From the NCBI RefSeq assembly GCF_000019525.1, contig NC_010506.1, positions 4,588,001-4,652,000 on the forward strand: a stretch of 64,000 nucleotides of DNA. Reading direction: 5' to 3'. Within the stretch, counting starts at the first letter, position 1. The number at the start of each line of letters is the position of its first letter. The stretch is from Shewanella woodyi ATCC 51908. GTDB lineage: Bacteria; Pseudomonadota; Gammaproteobacteria; Enterobacterales; Shewanellaceae. The notes below the pieces were generated by a model. That model was not told where the DNA came from, ran no database searches, and saw nothing but the letters and a program-made list of their open reading frames with translations. Below, one piece after another: positions 17,805 to 26,333 of the stretch. A program made the position numbers and the translations under genes.

Positions 17805-19183
17805 AGTTAGCCAGAAACATTTTACTAGTCGACGATGAAGCTTCATGGTTAAGAACCCTTGCTCTAACATTAAACCGCCTCGTGCCGGAAGCACAGGTCG
17901 ATACCTGTATCGATAGCAGACAAGTTATTGACCGTTTATCGGTAGAGGAGTACGCCTTAGTCTTGCTCGATCTAACCATGCCGTTCCACTCTGGAGAGAC
18001 ACTGCTGGAGATGATCCGCACTAGCTTTCCTAAGACAAGAGTCATTATCGTCACTGGCGTAAATGAGGTCGATACCGCGGTTCGCTGCATCAAAAATGGC
18101 GCCTATGATTACTTTATCAAAACTGACAAAGTGGAAGACTTAGCAAGAACCGTGCGTCGTGCACTTGAGGTTGTTGGATTAGAGCGGAACTACCTACGTA
18201 TTAAGGAGCGCTTTTTAAGCCGGACTCTTGCCCAGCCCGAAGCCTTCAATAATATCTTAACCTGTGAACCAGTCCTACTCGATCAGTTTCGCTACCTTGA
18301 GGCAGTCGCCCAGAGCCCAGAACCCATCCTTATTCAGGGTGAAAGTGGAACCGGTAAAGATGAATTTGCACAGTCTTGCCACCAACTCTGCTGCAGTAAG
18401 GCGCCCTTTATCAATATCAACTTGGCAGGTCTCAGCACTCAAGCATTTGAGCTGCAGCTATTTGGTCAGATACACACTCAAGAGGATGGCCAGATCTCAG
18501 CACAAGCTGGCGTTCTACATCAAGTGGGAGAAGGGATGCTCTACTTAAATGAGATAGCAGAACTCCCCCTTGAAGCCCAAGCAAAATTGGTCGATGTAAT
18601 TGAGCATAAACAATACTACCCTATTGGCAGTGATCGCTCCTATCCAGTAAAGTGCAAAATCATCACCTCGACTCAAAATGATCTGATTGCTCTTAACAAG
18701 TTAGGGAAGTTTCGCAGTGATCTACTCTACCGACTCTGCTCACACAAGATTAAACTTCCTCCACTAAGGGAGCGCAAACTCGATCACTCTATGCTAATCA
18801 ACCACTTTATTGATAGGGCAGCGAAAGAGATGGGGTTAGAGAGCCCACTTCAGCCCACGAATCTAGCACGACAGCTAGCAGACTATGACTTTCCTGGAAA
18901 CCTACATGAATTAAAAGGCATGGTGTTCGACAGTGTCAGTCGCAGTGATGGTGTTCAGCTCAACATCACCCCCTTTATGGAAGCGATTAATGAACAAAGA
19001 GGAGGGGTGGGCACATCCGAGAGCAAAATAGTCTTTCCAAAAACACTGCCTACACTGGCCGAGATCAGTAACACGTTAATCCAAGAAGCGATGAGCCGCA
19101 CAGCAAACAACCAAACAGCCGCAGCTCAGATGCTGGGAATAAGCCAAAGTGCATTAAGTCGAAGGCTTACCAAGGAGAATTAA
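17801..19183 (+). CDS. NtrC-type response regulator with degenerate AAA+ domain
   Basis: 460 aa: receiver domain (phospho-acceptor Asp57 in LVLLDLTMP, Lys107), AAA+ domain (Walker A GESGTGK at 180-186, PPLRER near 325) and a C-terminal Fis-type helix-turn-helix (NNQTAAAQMLGISQSALSRR). The sigma-54-contacting GAFTGA loop, expected near 222-232, is absent; the sequence there is FGQIHTQEDGQ. The Walker B aspartate is replaced (MLYLNEI instead of LFLDEI). It therefore probably does not drive sigma-54 open-complex formation and may act as a conventional DNA-binding activator or repressor. It is coupled to the upstream kinase. Candidate targets are the twin palindromes before fccA. Confidence 0.88.
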   Translation: MKLARNILLVDDEASWLRTLALTLNRLVPEAQVDTCIDSRQVIDRLSVEEYALVLLDLTMPFHSGETLLEMIRTSFPKTRVIIVTGVNEVDTAVRCIKNGAYDYFIKTDKVEDLARTVRRALEVVGLERNYLRIKERFLSRTLAQPEAFNNILTCEPVLLDQFRYLEAVAQSPEPILIQGESGTGKDEFAQSCHQLCCSKAPFININLAGLSTQAFELQLFGQIHTQEDGQISAQAGVLHQVGEGMLYLNEIAELPLEAQAKLVDVIEHKQYYPIGSDRSYPVKCKIITSTQNDLIALNKLGKFRSDLLYRLCSHKIKLPPLRERKLDHSMLINHFIDRAAKEMGLESPLQPTNLARQLADYDFPGNLHELKGMVFDSVSRSDGVQLNITPFMEAINEQRGGVGTSESKIVFPKTLPTLAEISNTLIQEAMSRTANNQTAAAQMLGISQSALSRRLTKEN

Positions 19184-19197
19184 GCAGTGAGTACAGA

Positions 19198-21249
19198 TTA
19201 AGATTGCTCTTCAGTATCTATGGGGAAGGTGATGATAAATTCAGTACCTTGCCCTGGGATTGAGCTGACCTGAATATCACCACGAAGCTTATGTGTCACT
19301 ATGTTATAAACAATACTCAAACCAAGTCCACTGCCTCCAGAGCCTCGACGAGTTGTAAAGAATGGTTCAAAAAGACAGGAAAGATGATCTTGCGAAACGC
19401 CTTTACCATTGTCAGCCACTGTAAGCACTAAGTTATATTGGCACTGGGAGGCACAGATGGTTAACCTCCCCTCCTTCATACCATCAAATGCATGGATCAT
19501 CGCATTCAACACTAGATTAGTTAACAACTGATAAAAATCGCCCGCATAGGAGTTGATGATGATCTCACTAGGGATCTCATTGATTATCTCAACCGGATAT
19601 TTTTTTGTCTCGGGAGTTAAGCTCTTTAACAGTGAATCCACTAAGTCACGGAGATCAAATTTCTCCTTATGCAGGTTTGTTTGCTCTACGGCCACCAATT
19701 TAAAATTACTCACAAGAGACGCCGTGCGCTTTAAATTCTTATCCAGCAGAAAACAGGTATCTTTGATTTCACTGAGGTACTGATCAAAAACGACTTCAGT
19801 TAATGTACTGTTTTTATAGCACTCCTCTAAGATAATTAACTCTCTAAGAAACAGCGAAGAAGCGGTAATAGCAACCCCAATGGGCGTATTAAGCTCATGA
19901 GCAAAACCTGCCACTAGCCCACCTAGTGAAGCCATCTTTTCGGTCTCAACCAACTGAGATTGCATAGACTGCAATCGCTCCATTGACTCATTGAGCTCCT
20001 TATAACTCTCAGTGAGCGCTCGCTCTTTACTCTCCCTCAAACTAATCTCATGCGTTAAATCCCGAGTCCGCTCCTCGACTTGCTGCTCTAACGTCTCCCT
20101 TGCCAACGCGAGAGAATGAGTCATCTGATTAAAACTTAACGCCAGAGCATAACTCTCCTTTGTTCCTTGAGGAAAAATAGTACTTTTCGTGGTACCTGAA
20201 GCGATCGCCTGTGTCATCTCTATCATGGACTCAAAAGGTTTAGCCAACCAGCGACCTAAAAATCCCGACAGTAACAAGACACAGAAGATCACGACCAGAA
20301 ACATAAATATACTCAGCCTTAATAACTCATGATATGCCGACATCACATCATCGAGATCTTCCTTTAGCACTAACCCCCATTGAACAGATGGGATATAGCG
20401 GGTTGCCGCGATCACTTGCTCCCCTCTGTAATCCTCTGCAAATACAACCCCTCTGAGACCAGATATCGCATTAGAGAGCGGTTTAGGTAACTTAAATACA
20501 GGTTGTAAGCCACCAATTTTAACTTCAGAATCATACTTAAGCTGAGCTTGATAACTGAAGTAACTGCCTCGTTTTGCAGCCACGACCACCTCCCGACTAG
20601 AGAGGTTTCCACTCACATCTAAAGTCACTCTCTGAATAATTTGGCTATCGACTTGAAGCACTATCACCCCAAGCAATTTTCCATCTAGCAATATTGGTGC
20701 TCCGATATAAGCGGTAGCTTGCTTTAACAAAGGTGAGTATTCAAAGCTGGAGGAGGATGACTCAAGAAAATATTTCGCTTTCTGTATTACCCCATGCAGG
20801 CCATGGGAGAAAGCCTCGCCTGGAAGCTGTTCTTTATCAAACTTATGTTTATCCGTTAAGGAAAAAATCACCTCCTCTGATGGAGTTATAAAAAGGAGAT
20901 CTAGATAGCCATAATCTGTGTATTGCTGATAAACCTCCTGATAATCTTGTAATATCTCTAAATAGTCACGCCCCTCTCTGTCAACCTGGTAATGGGTCAA
21001 TAACAGACTAAATAACTCTATTACTTCCGCTGACTGGGATAACGTGAAAGCATCGGCTATCCGCTCACTGATATAATCCTCCACCTCCTTCACTTTTTTA
21101 TCAGCAAATTGTGATAGATGCTCCTGCTCCTGCTCTAATAACGTCTCTTTAAAAGAGGAAAGATAGAGAGCAGAGAGTAGAAACGTCGGTACCATAACAC
21201 TGATAAGTAACCAGAAGAAAAGGACACTTGATAAACCAAATCGATTCAT
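19198..21249 (-). CDS. Membrane sensor histidine kinase (Cache-HAMP-HisKA-HATPase)
   Basis: 683 aa. Two membrane helices (about 8-30 and 295-318) flank a long periplasmic Cache-like domain (AYIGAPILLDGKLLGVIVLQ). Then come HAMP (RWLAKPFESM...), a coiled coil, HisKA with His in VAGFAHELNTPIG, and HATPase (NLVLNAMIHAF, ADNGKGV, GSGLGLSIV). Its start overlaps the stop of the binding-protein gene upstream by 4 nt. No receiver gene follows; it converges with the response regulator at 17801, with 14 bp between stops. That regulator is the only nearby candidate partner, but cross-talk is an inference. Confidence 0.88.
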   Translation of the reverse strand: MNRFGLSSVLFFWLLISVMVPTFLLSALYLSSFKETLLEQEQEHLSQFADKKVKEVEDYISERIADAFTLSQSAEVIELFSLLLTHYQVDREGRDYLEILQDYQEVYQQYTDYGYLDLLFITPSEEVIFSLTDKHKFDKEQLPGEAFSHGLHGVIQKAKYFLESSSSSFEYSPLLKQATAYIGAPILLDGKLLGVIVLQVDSQIIQRVTLDVSGNLSSREVVVAAKRGSYFSYQAQLKYDSEVKIGGLQPVFKLPKPLSNAISGLRGVVFAEDYRGEQVIAATRYIPSVQWGLVLKEDLDDVMSAYHELLRLSIFMFLVVIFCVLLLSGFLGRWLAKPFESMIEMTQAIASGTTKSTIFPQGTKESYALALSFNQMTHSLALARETLEQQVEERTRDLTHEISLRESKERALTESYKELNESMERLQSMQSQLVETEKMASLGGLVAGFAHELNTPIGVAITASSLFLRELIILEECYKNSTLTEVVFDQYLSEIKDTCFLLDKNLKRTASLVSNFKLVAVEQTNLHKEKFDLRDLVDSLLKSLTPETKKYPVEIINEIPSEIIINSYAGDFYQLLTNLVLNAMIHAFDGMKEGRLTICASQCQYNLVLTVADNGKGVSQDHLSCLFEPFFTTRRGSGGSGLGLSIVYNIVTHKLRGDIQVSSIPGQGTEFIITFPIDTEEQS

Positions 21250-22460
21250 TTCAGCTCTAACTCCCTAAGTCTTTTTAGCCACTCCTGCTTCTTATGATAG
21301 GTAGGAAAAGGGCTCGGCCTAATGGGAGAGTCACTGGACCATACAATATCAAACTGACCATCATCACGAACTTGCCCTATTCGAACCGTTTTCCATAGAT
21401 GTTGAGATAGCGCCTCAACCGATACCACCCCATGAGGAGCATTCAAACTCTGATGAGCTAAAGTGCTTCGTATTCTTAACGGCTCGAAACTAGCGGCAGA
21501 CTTGACAGCTTGGGCCCATAACTTAACCCCAATATAGGTGGCCTCCATGGGGTCGTTTACCACTCTTTCAGCTCCAAACTCCCTCTTGAAAGCATCAATA
21601 AAGCGTTTGTTTTCATCACTTTCAATGCTTTGAAAATAGTTCCAGGCGGCAAAATGCCCCACCATTAACTCCTCTCCTATCGCCCTCACTTCTGGCTCTC
21701 CGATGCTATAGGAGAGCACTTTAACTTTACTTAGTGTGCTGATCCCTCTAAAGAACGCGATATTGCTGTCACCATTGATTGTATTCACCACAACATCAGG
21801 CTTAAGCTCCCCAATCTCCCTTAACGCTTCTGTAAGGTCGTTCGAGCCTAAGGGAATATAGGTCTCACCGAGAGGGGTAATACCACGACTTTTTAGTTGA
21901 TCTTTAATGATCATATTCGCAGCCCGAGGGAAGATATAATCAGAACCAATCAGATAAACACGCTCACCAATGTTCTCCAGCGCCCAATGAACACTGGGAA
22001 TTATCTGCTGATTAGGGGTCGCTCCTGTATAGATGATATTAGGTGATAGCTCCAATCCCTCATATTGCAAAGGATAAAACATCAAGTGATGATGCTCCTC
22101 AATCACAGGCTTAACCGACTTGCGGCAACTCGATGTCCAGCAGCCAAAAATGACCGCGACCTTATCAGTGGTGATTAACTTCTCTGCCTTAGCTGCAAAT
22201 ATATTCCAATCCGAGGCACCGTCGGCTAAAACAGGTTCAATCTTTTTACCCAACAAGCCCCCATCTCGATTAATCTCCTTTACTGCCAATGAGATAACAT
22301 CAACAAGATCCCGTTCACTAAAAGACATAGTGCCCGTAATTGAGTGTAAGACGCCAATTTTTACTTTGGTGTTTTGTTCCCTATTACATGCCTGTAATGC
22401 AACCAATAACCCGATAATAAATAAGCATATATAGAAAGATAAGCGGATTTTTTTTAACAC
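21246..22460 (-). CDS. Urea/short-chain amide-type ABC substrate-binding lipoprotein
   Basis: 404 aa with a lipoprotein signal ending LLVALQAC. The body follows the UrtA/AmiC family (periplasmic-binding type I): IGVLHSITGTMSFSERD at the start, AVIFGCWTSSCRKSVKPV, LMFYPLQYEGLE, and GATPNQQIIPSVHW. There are no permease or ATPase genes nearby. Instead the gene is translationally coupled (4-nt ATGA overlap) to a sensor kinase, so the protein probably serves as a ligand receptor for that kinase rather than for transport. The ligand could be an amide, urea or a relative. Family assignment is firm; ligand and partner are inferred. Confidence 0.85.
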   Translation of the reverse strand: MLKKIRLSFYICLFIIGLLVALQACNREQNTKVKIGVLHSITGTMSFSERDLVDVISLAVKEINRDGGLLGKKIEPVLADGASDWNIFAAKAEKLITTDKVAVIFGCWTSSCRKSVKPVIEEHHHLMFYPLQYEGLELSPNIIYTGATPNQQIIPSVHWALENIGERVYLIGSDYIFPRAANMIIKDQLKSRGITPLGETYIPLGSNDLTEALREIGELKPDVVVNTINGDSNIAFFRGISTLSKVKVLSYSIGEPEVRAIGEELMVGHFAAWNYFQSIESDENKRFIDAFKREFGAERVVNDPMEATYIGVKLWAQAVKSAASFEPLRIRSTLAHQSLNAPHGVVSVEALSQHLWKTVRIGQVRDDGQFDIVWSSDSPIRPSPFPTYHKKQEWLKRLRELELK

Positions 22461-22603
22461 ACTGTCTCCAAAATACTTAAAAGCGATTAATCTGTTTTAC
22501 TCGCTTATTAATTTTGGCAGATAAGTGGAATTTAGCCATTTTACAAATGTTTAAATATGGGGAAACGAAGAGGGTAAGCTAATTAAAATCCAAAGTAATA
22601 GGC

Positions 22604-22636
22604 AATAAAAAAGCCCGTAGAAGAGCTCTACGGGCT
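22604..22636 (-). terminator. Terminator of the dicarboxylate/amino acid symporter gene
   Basis: Stem AGCCCGTAGA (22612-22621) with TCTACGGGCT (22627-22636). On the minus strand it is followed by TTTTTATTG. Confidence 0.9.
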
Positions 22637-22664
22637 AATACTAATCAATATAAATCATCGCGGT

Positions 22665-23930
22665 TTAGGCTTTAGCTGAAACCCTAGCTCCTTCTGCCGC
22701 AGCCTCATCATGCTCTTTCTCAGTTGAATCAACGATAGTTAACACCGCAGTATCCCCAACAACATTGCATGAGGTTAACACCATGTCGATCAAGCGATCG
22801 AGTGCAGCAACGATAGCAAACGCTTCAACAGGTAATCCCATCTGATGAATAAGAACACCTATCATCACCATACCGCCGCCAGGTACACCACCGGCGCCAA
22901 CAGAGAGTAGGAAAATACTAAAGAGCAGCGCAGGCAGTTGCTCCATCGCAATAGGTGCCCCAAATGCATTCGCCACAAAGAAGATGGCGATAGTAATATA
23001 GATAGAAACACCACCCATATTCATGGTTGCCCCTAGCGGAACACCAAAACCAGCAACAGCACGCTTCACACCTAACTTGTCAGTCAAGGTACGCATGGTC
23101 ACTGGAATCGTGGCATTTGAGCTGGCAGTAGAGAGAGAAAACAAGATCTGTTCACGGGTCTTAGCGCGGAACTCTTTGGCCGACACAGAGGTAAAAGCGC
23201 CAACAGCGATAGGGTAAACAATAAAGATCCAAGCCAATAAGAGACCAAGAATCACAAACAGGTACTCAAGCACACTAACAAAAATCTCAGCTTCTAGGGT
23301 CGCACCTAACTTAAGCATAAGAGCAAAAACACCGAAAGGTGCCAGCTGCATCACTACAGTGATCAGCTTCATCATTAACTTATTGCCCTCCTGAAAACCC
23401 TGCACCAGCAAAGGGACCGCACCACCAAGAGACTTTATCACTCCCCCAACTAGCAAGGCCATAAAGATAACCTGCAGCATATTACCCGAAGTAAACGCTG
23501 ACACAGGATTGTTAGGCACAATATTTACGATCAGCTGAACAAGGTTGGGTAACTCGGTAGCTGTGATCACCGCTCCCGTACCGCCAGACATATCAACACC
23601 GCGACCGGGCTCTAACAGCAGTGCCACTGCGAGTGCTGCAAAGATGGCAACTAAGGTATTTATAATATAAAAACCGAATGTTTTTCCGCCCAAGCGGCCA
23701 AAACTCTTCAAATCTTTAAGCTCTAACACTCCACACACAATACTGACAAATACCAAAGGGACGACTAACATCATGATCATATTAACGAACATGGTGCCGA
23801 CACCAGATGAAATCTCGACAATTGTACCGGAGAAGAATCCAATATCACCAAGTAGATATTGAATGATGGAACCGAAAATTAATCCGGAAAACAGACCAAT
23901 AAAGATCCGTGTTGAGAGTGACTTAATCAT
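22665..23930 (-). CDS. Dicarboxylate/amino acid:cation symporter (DAACS family)
   Basis: 421 aa, strongly hydrophobic, with about eight membrane helices plus re-entrant loops typical of GltP/DctA proteins. The HP1 serine-rich motif reads LSTASSNATIPVTM, and the TM7 signature is NMGGVSIYI where glutamate carriers usually have NMDGT. HP2 contains GAGGVPGGGMVM. The NMGG variation suggests a substrate preference different from classical GltP; neutral or acidic amino acids or dicarboxylates remain possible. It imports its substrate with Na+ or H+ across the inner membrane. Single gene with its own terminator. Confidence 0.88.
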   Translation of the reverse strand: MIKSLSTRIFIGLFSGLIFGSIIQYLLGDIGFFSGTIVEISSGVGTMFVNMIMMLVVPLVFVSIVCGVLELKDLKSFGRLGGKTFGFYIINTLVAIFAALAVALLLEPGRGVDMSGGTGAVITATELPNLVQLIVNIVPNNPVSAFTSGNMLQVIFMALLVGGVIKSLGGAVPLLVQGFQEGNKLMMKLITVVMQLAPFGVFALMLKLGATLEAEIFVSVLEYLFVILGLLLAWIFIVYPIAVGAFTSVSAKEFRAKTREQILFSLSTASSNATIPVTMRTLTDKLGVKRAVAGFGVPLGATMNMGGVSIYITIAIFFVANAFGAPIAMEQLPALLFSIFLLSVGAGGVPGGGMVMIGVLIHQMGLPVEAFAIVAALDRLIDMVLTSCNVVGDTAVLTIVDSTEKEHDEAAAEGARVSAKA

Positions 23931-24361
23931 TTACCTGCCTTCAAATTAGCATGTCTTGTTGCACGCCTTAAAATTTGCATGTCTATTTTGCATGCTTGAA
24001 TTGAACATCAAATTACAGATGTTTTTTTAGTGGGTTAACCCAACTTTGGCAACGATAGTGAATCATGCTGGAGAGAATTTCAATGGCAATTGCCCCTTGC
24101 GATAAAAATACAAAAGCGCAACATATTCAAAGATCCTGATATAACATGAGATTGAGGAGATTATAAAATTAAATCAAAAGCCTACTTTTTACATTTCAGC
24201 TACAAATACAACAAATGATGGCTATACAAGCACCAAAATCCAGATTATAAAACCTTAAAGGAAAATATTAACAAGTAAAAACACCAAGCAATAAGCTGGC
24301 AGCAGTTCAACACACTGGTCAGCTAGGTGATAATAGCAGCTATGTAGCTTTTTTTGGCGAT
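23931..24361. other. Intergenic region between symporter and condensin operon
   Basis: About 430 bp, AT-rich, with no ORF of note. It must include the symporter promoter on the minus strand. No further structure recognised apart from the terminator at its left-hand gene's end (next entry). Confidence 0.5.
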
Positions 24362-24398
24362 AAAAAAACCGATACAGGGATCACCAATATCGGTTTTA
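24362..24398 (-). terminator. Terminator of the MksBEF-like operon
   Basis: Stem AAACCGATA with TATCGGTTT around a 13-nt loop. On the minus strand it runs into TTTTTTTA. It lies about 60 nt past the last gene of the operon. Confidence 0.88.
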
Positions 24399-24457
24399 AA
24401 CAAACTGCTCTCTATCCATAACAGGCTTAACAAACAGGGCCTATTACGCACTCGTCA

Positions 24458-25678
24458 TTAAGCGAAGCCTAACTCAACATCGCGGATGATAAAGTTACCT
24501 GTATAAACGGGATCCGACTCACCGATAGGTTCCAGCTCAAAATAGTCTTTGTGCTCTTGCGGTAAGCCTTCATAACCGCAAATAACCTGATAAAGCCAAC
24601 TCTCTCTATCCCAAGGAAGTTCATTACTCTGCAGATACTCCAATGCCGACTGGCTTCGCCCTGAGTCAATCACAGAGCAGAAATAACCATCTACCGCTAA
24701 CTTAAGCGGATTATCTGGAATAGCAAAATCTTCGCTCTGACTGAGTGAAACAGACACATCATGCTCACGAACGACTGGCTCATGTGAGGTGCGACTAATC
24801 GCTTTAATCCGTGACACAATATCCAGCAGTTCAGGCTCATAACTTGTGTTATGCACATCCACTGCTGCTGGCGCTAAAATGGCTTCGGCACGATTAAACA
24901 GAGTGGGCAGCTGTTTATGGCTGACATGATCTGCCGGCTTATAGTCAGGATGTAGATCGGTATAAAGCAACCACCCTTTCAACAGACGAGTTCGACCTCT
25001 TATTTGACGGAAACGCCCAAGCAACTCAAGTAAACGCCCCTGAACCACGCTCAGCTCCTGAGTACAATCGCTCAAGGTCTCCTGTAGTGTTGTGACTAAA
25101 AGCTTACGCAGCTCTCTAATATCACCTGCGATTTCGCCAAGCTCACTAAACTGGAACATCTCAAGACCGTTGAGTAGCTCTGTTACCTGACTCTGCGCGA
25201 GCTCATTTTCACGTATTTTGGCGTTAATGGTGCCGACATAACCAAACTCATTATTGATCCGGCTCCAAAGTACGCGAATTGAATACCTTAACCCTTCGGT
25301 AAAGCTGTAAACATGCTCATTGAGATCCGCAAGATAAGCTTCTGACGCACCAAAATCGACATTGTGACGCGCCTCTTTATAGTGATCCGCTAAGGTCTTA
25401 ATACTTGCTAAGGATGAGCCAACATTGGAGTCAATTTGACGATTACGCTCATCACTGAGGGCCTCTTCGAGAAGCGCTCTCACTGAGCGTTTAAGGCGTA
25501 ACTCTTGCTCAGGCTCAGGTCGCCAGAGGATCTCAGCCTTACGCAGCTTCTCTATCGCAGCCCCATTCTCGCCATCTTCAGAGACAGAGCCCGAGAGATA
25601 CACATCCATAATAAGATCAGCGTGTCGGCCTAGCTGCTTTAACAGCTTAACCCCAGCCTGATGTAGGTTAGTGCTCAT
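24458..25678 (-). CDS. MksF-like condensin kleisin subunit
   Basis: 406 aa, largely helical and charged, no signal or membrane segment. It begins NLHQAGVKLLKQLGRHADLI and ends with a compact acidic tail. It is the last gene of a three-gene operon and starts 1 nt after the stop of the MksE-like gene. Size, helical composition and gene context match the MukF/MksF kleisin role, which bridges SMC heads and recruits the E subunit. Sequence motifs alone would not identify it, so the call rests mainly on the neighbouring SMC-type ATPase. It acts on chromosomal DNA in the cytoplasm. Confidence 0.6.
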   Translation of the reverse strand: MSTNLHQAGVKLLKQLGRHADLIMDVYLSGSVSEDGENGAAIEKLRKAEILWRPEPEQELRLKRSVRALLEEALSDERNRQIDSNVGSSLASIKTLADHYKEARHNVDFGASEAYLADLNEHVYSFTEGLRYSIRVLWSRINNEFGYVGTINAKIRENELAQSQVTELLNGLEMFQFSELGEIAGDIRELRKLLVTTLQETLSDCTQELSVVQGRLLELLGRFRQIRGRTRLLKGWLLYTDLHPDYKPADHVSHKQLPTLFNRAEAILAPAAVDVHNTSYEPELLDIVSRIKAISRTSHEPVVREHDVSVSLSQSEDFAIPDNPLKLAVDGYFCSVIDSGRSQSALEYLQSNELPWDRESWLYQVICGYEGLPQEHKDYFELEPIGESDPVYTGNFIIRDVELGFA

Positions 25679-25679
25679 C

Positions 25680-26333
25680 TTAAACCAGATCCCTTTGGGT
25701 CGCAGTTTCAGCTTGAGCTTCCAAACTCAAACCCTCAGTCTCATCGATAAACCGGATCACCTCATAGAGATAATCTAATTTACCCGTTGCGATAAAGATC
25801 TGCTTCTCAGCATTGGGTCTGGCCAGATAGCCAAGCTCCACCAAACGCTTAAACACCAACTTAATCTGGGCATCGACATTCGTACTGGTCGAGCCAAATA
25901 GCCGATAGTGACTTATTTTAGCCAGTTGTTCGCGAAACGCTGGCGTGTCTTCAATCCGTGTTTGCAGCTCAGTTAAGCGCACCGCTGCACCTTCAGAAAG
26001 TGGCGCATCTTGCCCGCTGGCTTCCTGAACTAGGACCAGCCACTCCACTAACGGGATAAGCGCATTACAGATATCTTTAAACTGAGAGGAGATCACTTTA
26101 CGTTCACTGTCGCCCAACTGCTGATAACCACAGAAAAAAACCTCCCCCTCGCCCGCGGAACCGATAGTACGATTAATCTGATTTAGGTAGGTCTCGACCC
26201 GCTCACGAGTACTGGGATTTTTTAACGCACGCCAGCTCTCTTCATCGGTAGTACGGCAGATAAACTCGCCTTTTAGCAACCGTTCAATAATCGCACCCGT
26301 ACCCACAACAATCGTCTCATTAACCTCTGACAT
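25680..26333 (-). CDS. MksE-like condensin accessory subunit
   Basis: 217 aa, soluble, with predicted winged-helix-rich character (LVFKRLVELGYLARPN followed by IFIATGKLDYLYEVIRFI). Length fits MukE/MksE (about 200-230 aa). Its ATG overlaps the stop codon of the SMC gene by 1 nt (TAATG), and its stop is 1 nt from the next start, so the three proteins are made in coupled fashion. Assignment is mainly from context: small middle gene between an SMC ATPase and a kleisin-sized gene. Confidence 0.6.
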   Translation of the reverse strand: MSEVNETIVVGTGAIIERLLKGEFICRTTDEESWRALKNPSTRERVETYLNQINRTIGSAGEGEVFFCGYQQLGDSERKVISSQFKDICNALIPLVEWLVLVQEASGQDAPLSEGAAVRLTELQTRIEDTPAFREQLAKISHYRLFGSTSTNVDAQIKLVFKRLVELGYLARPNAEKQIFIATGKLDYLYEVIRFIDETEGLSLEAQAETATQRDLV

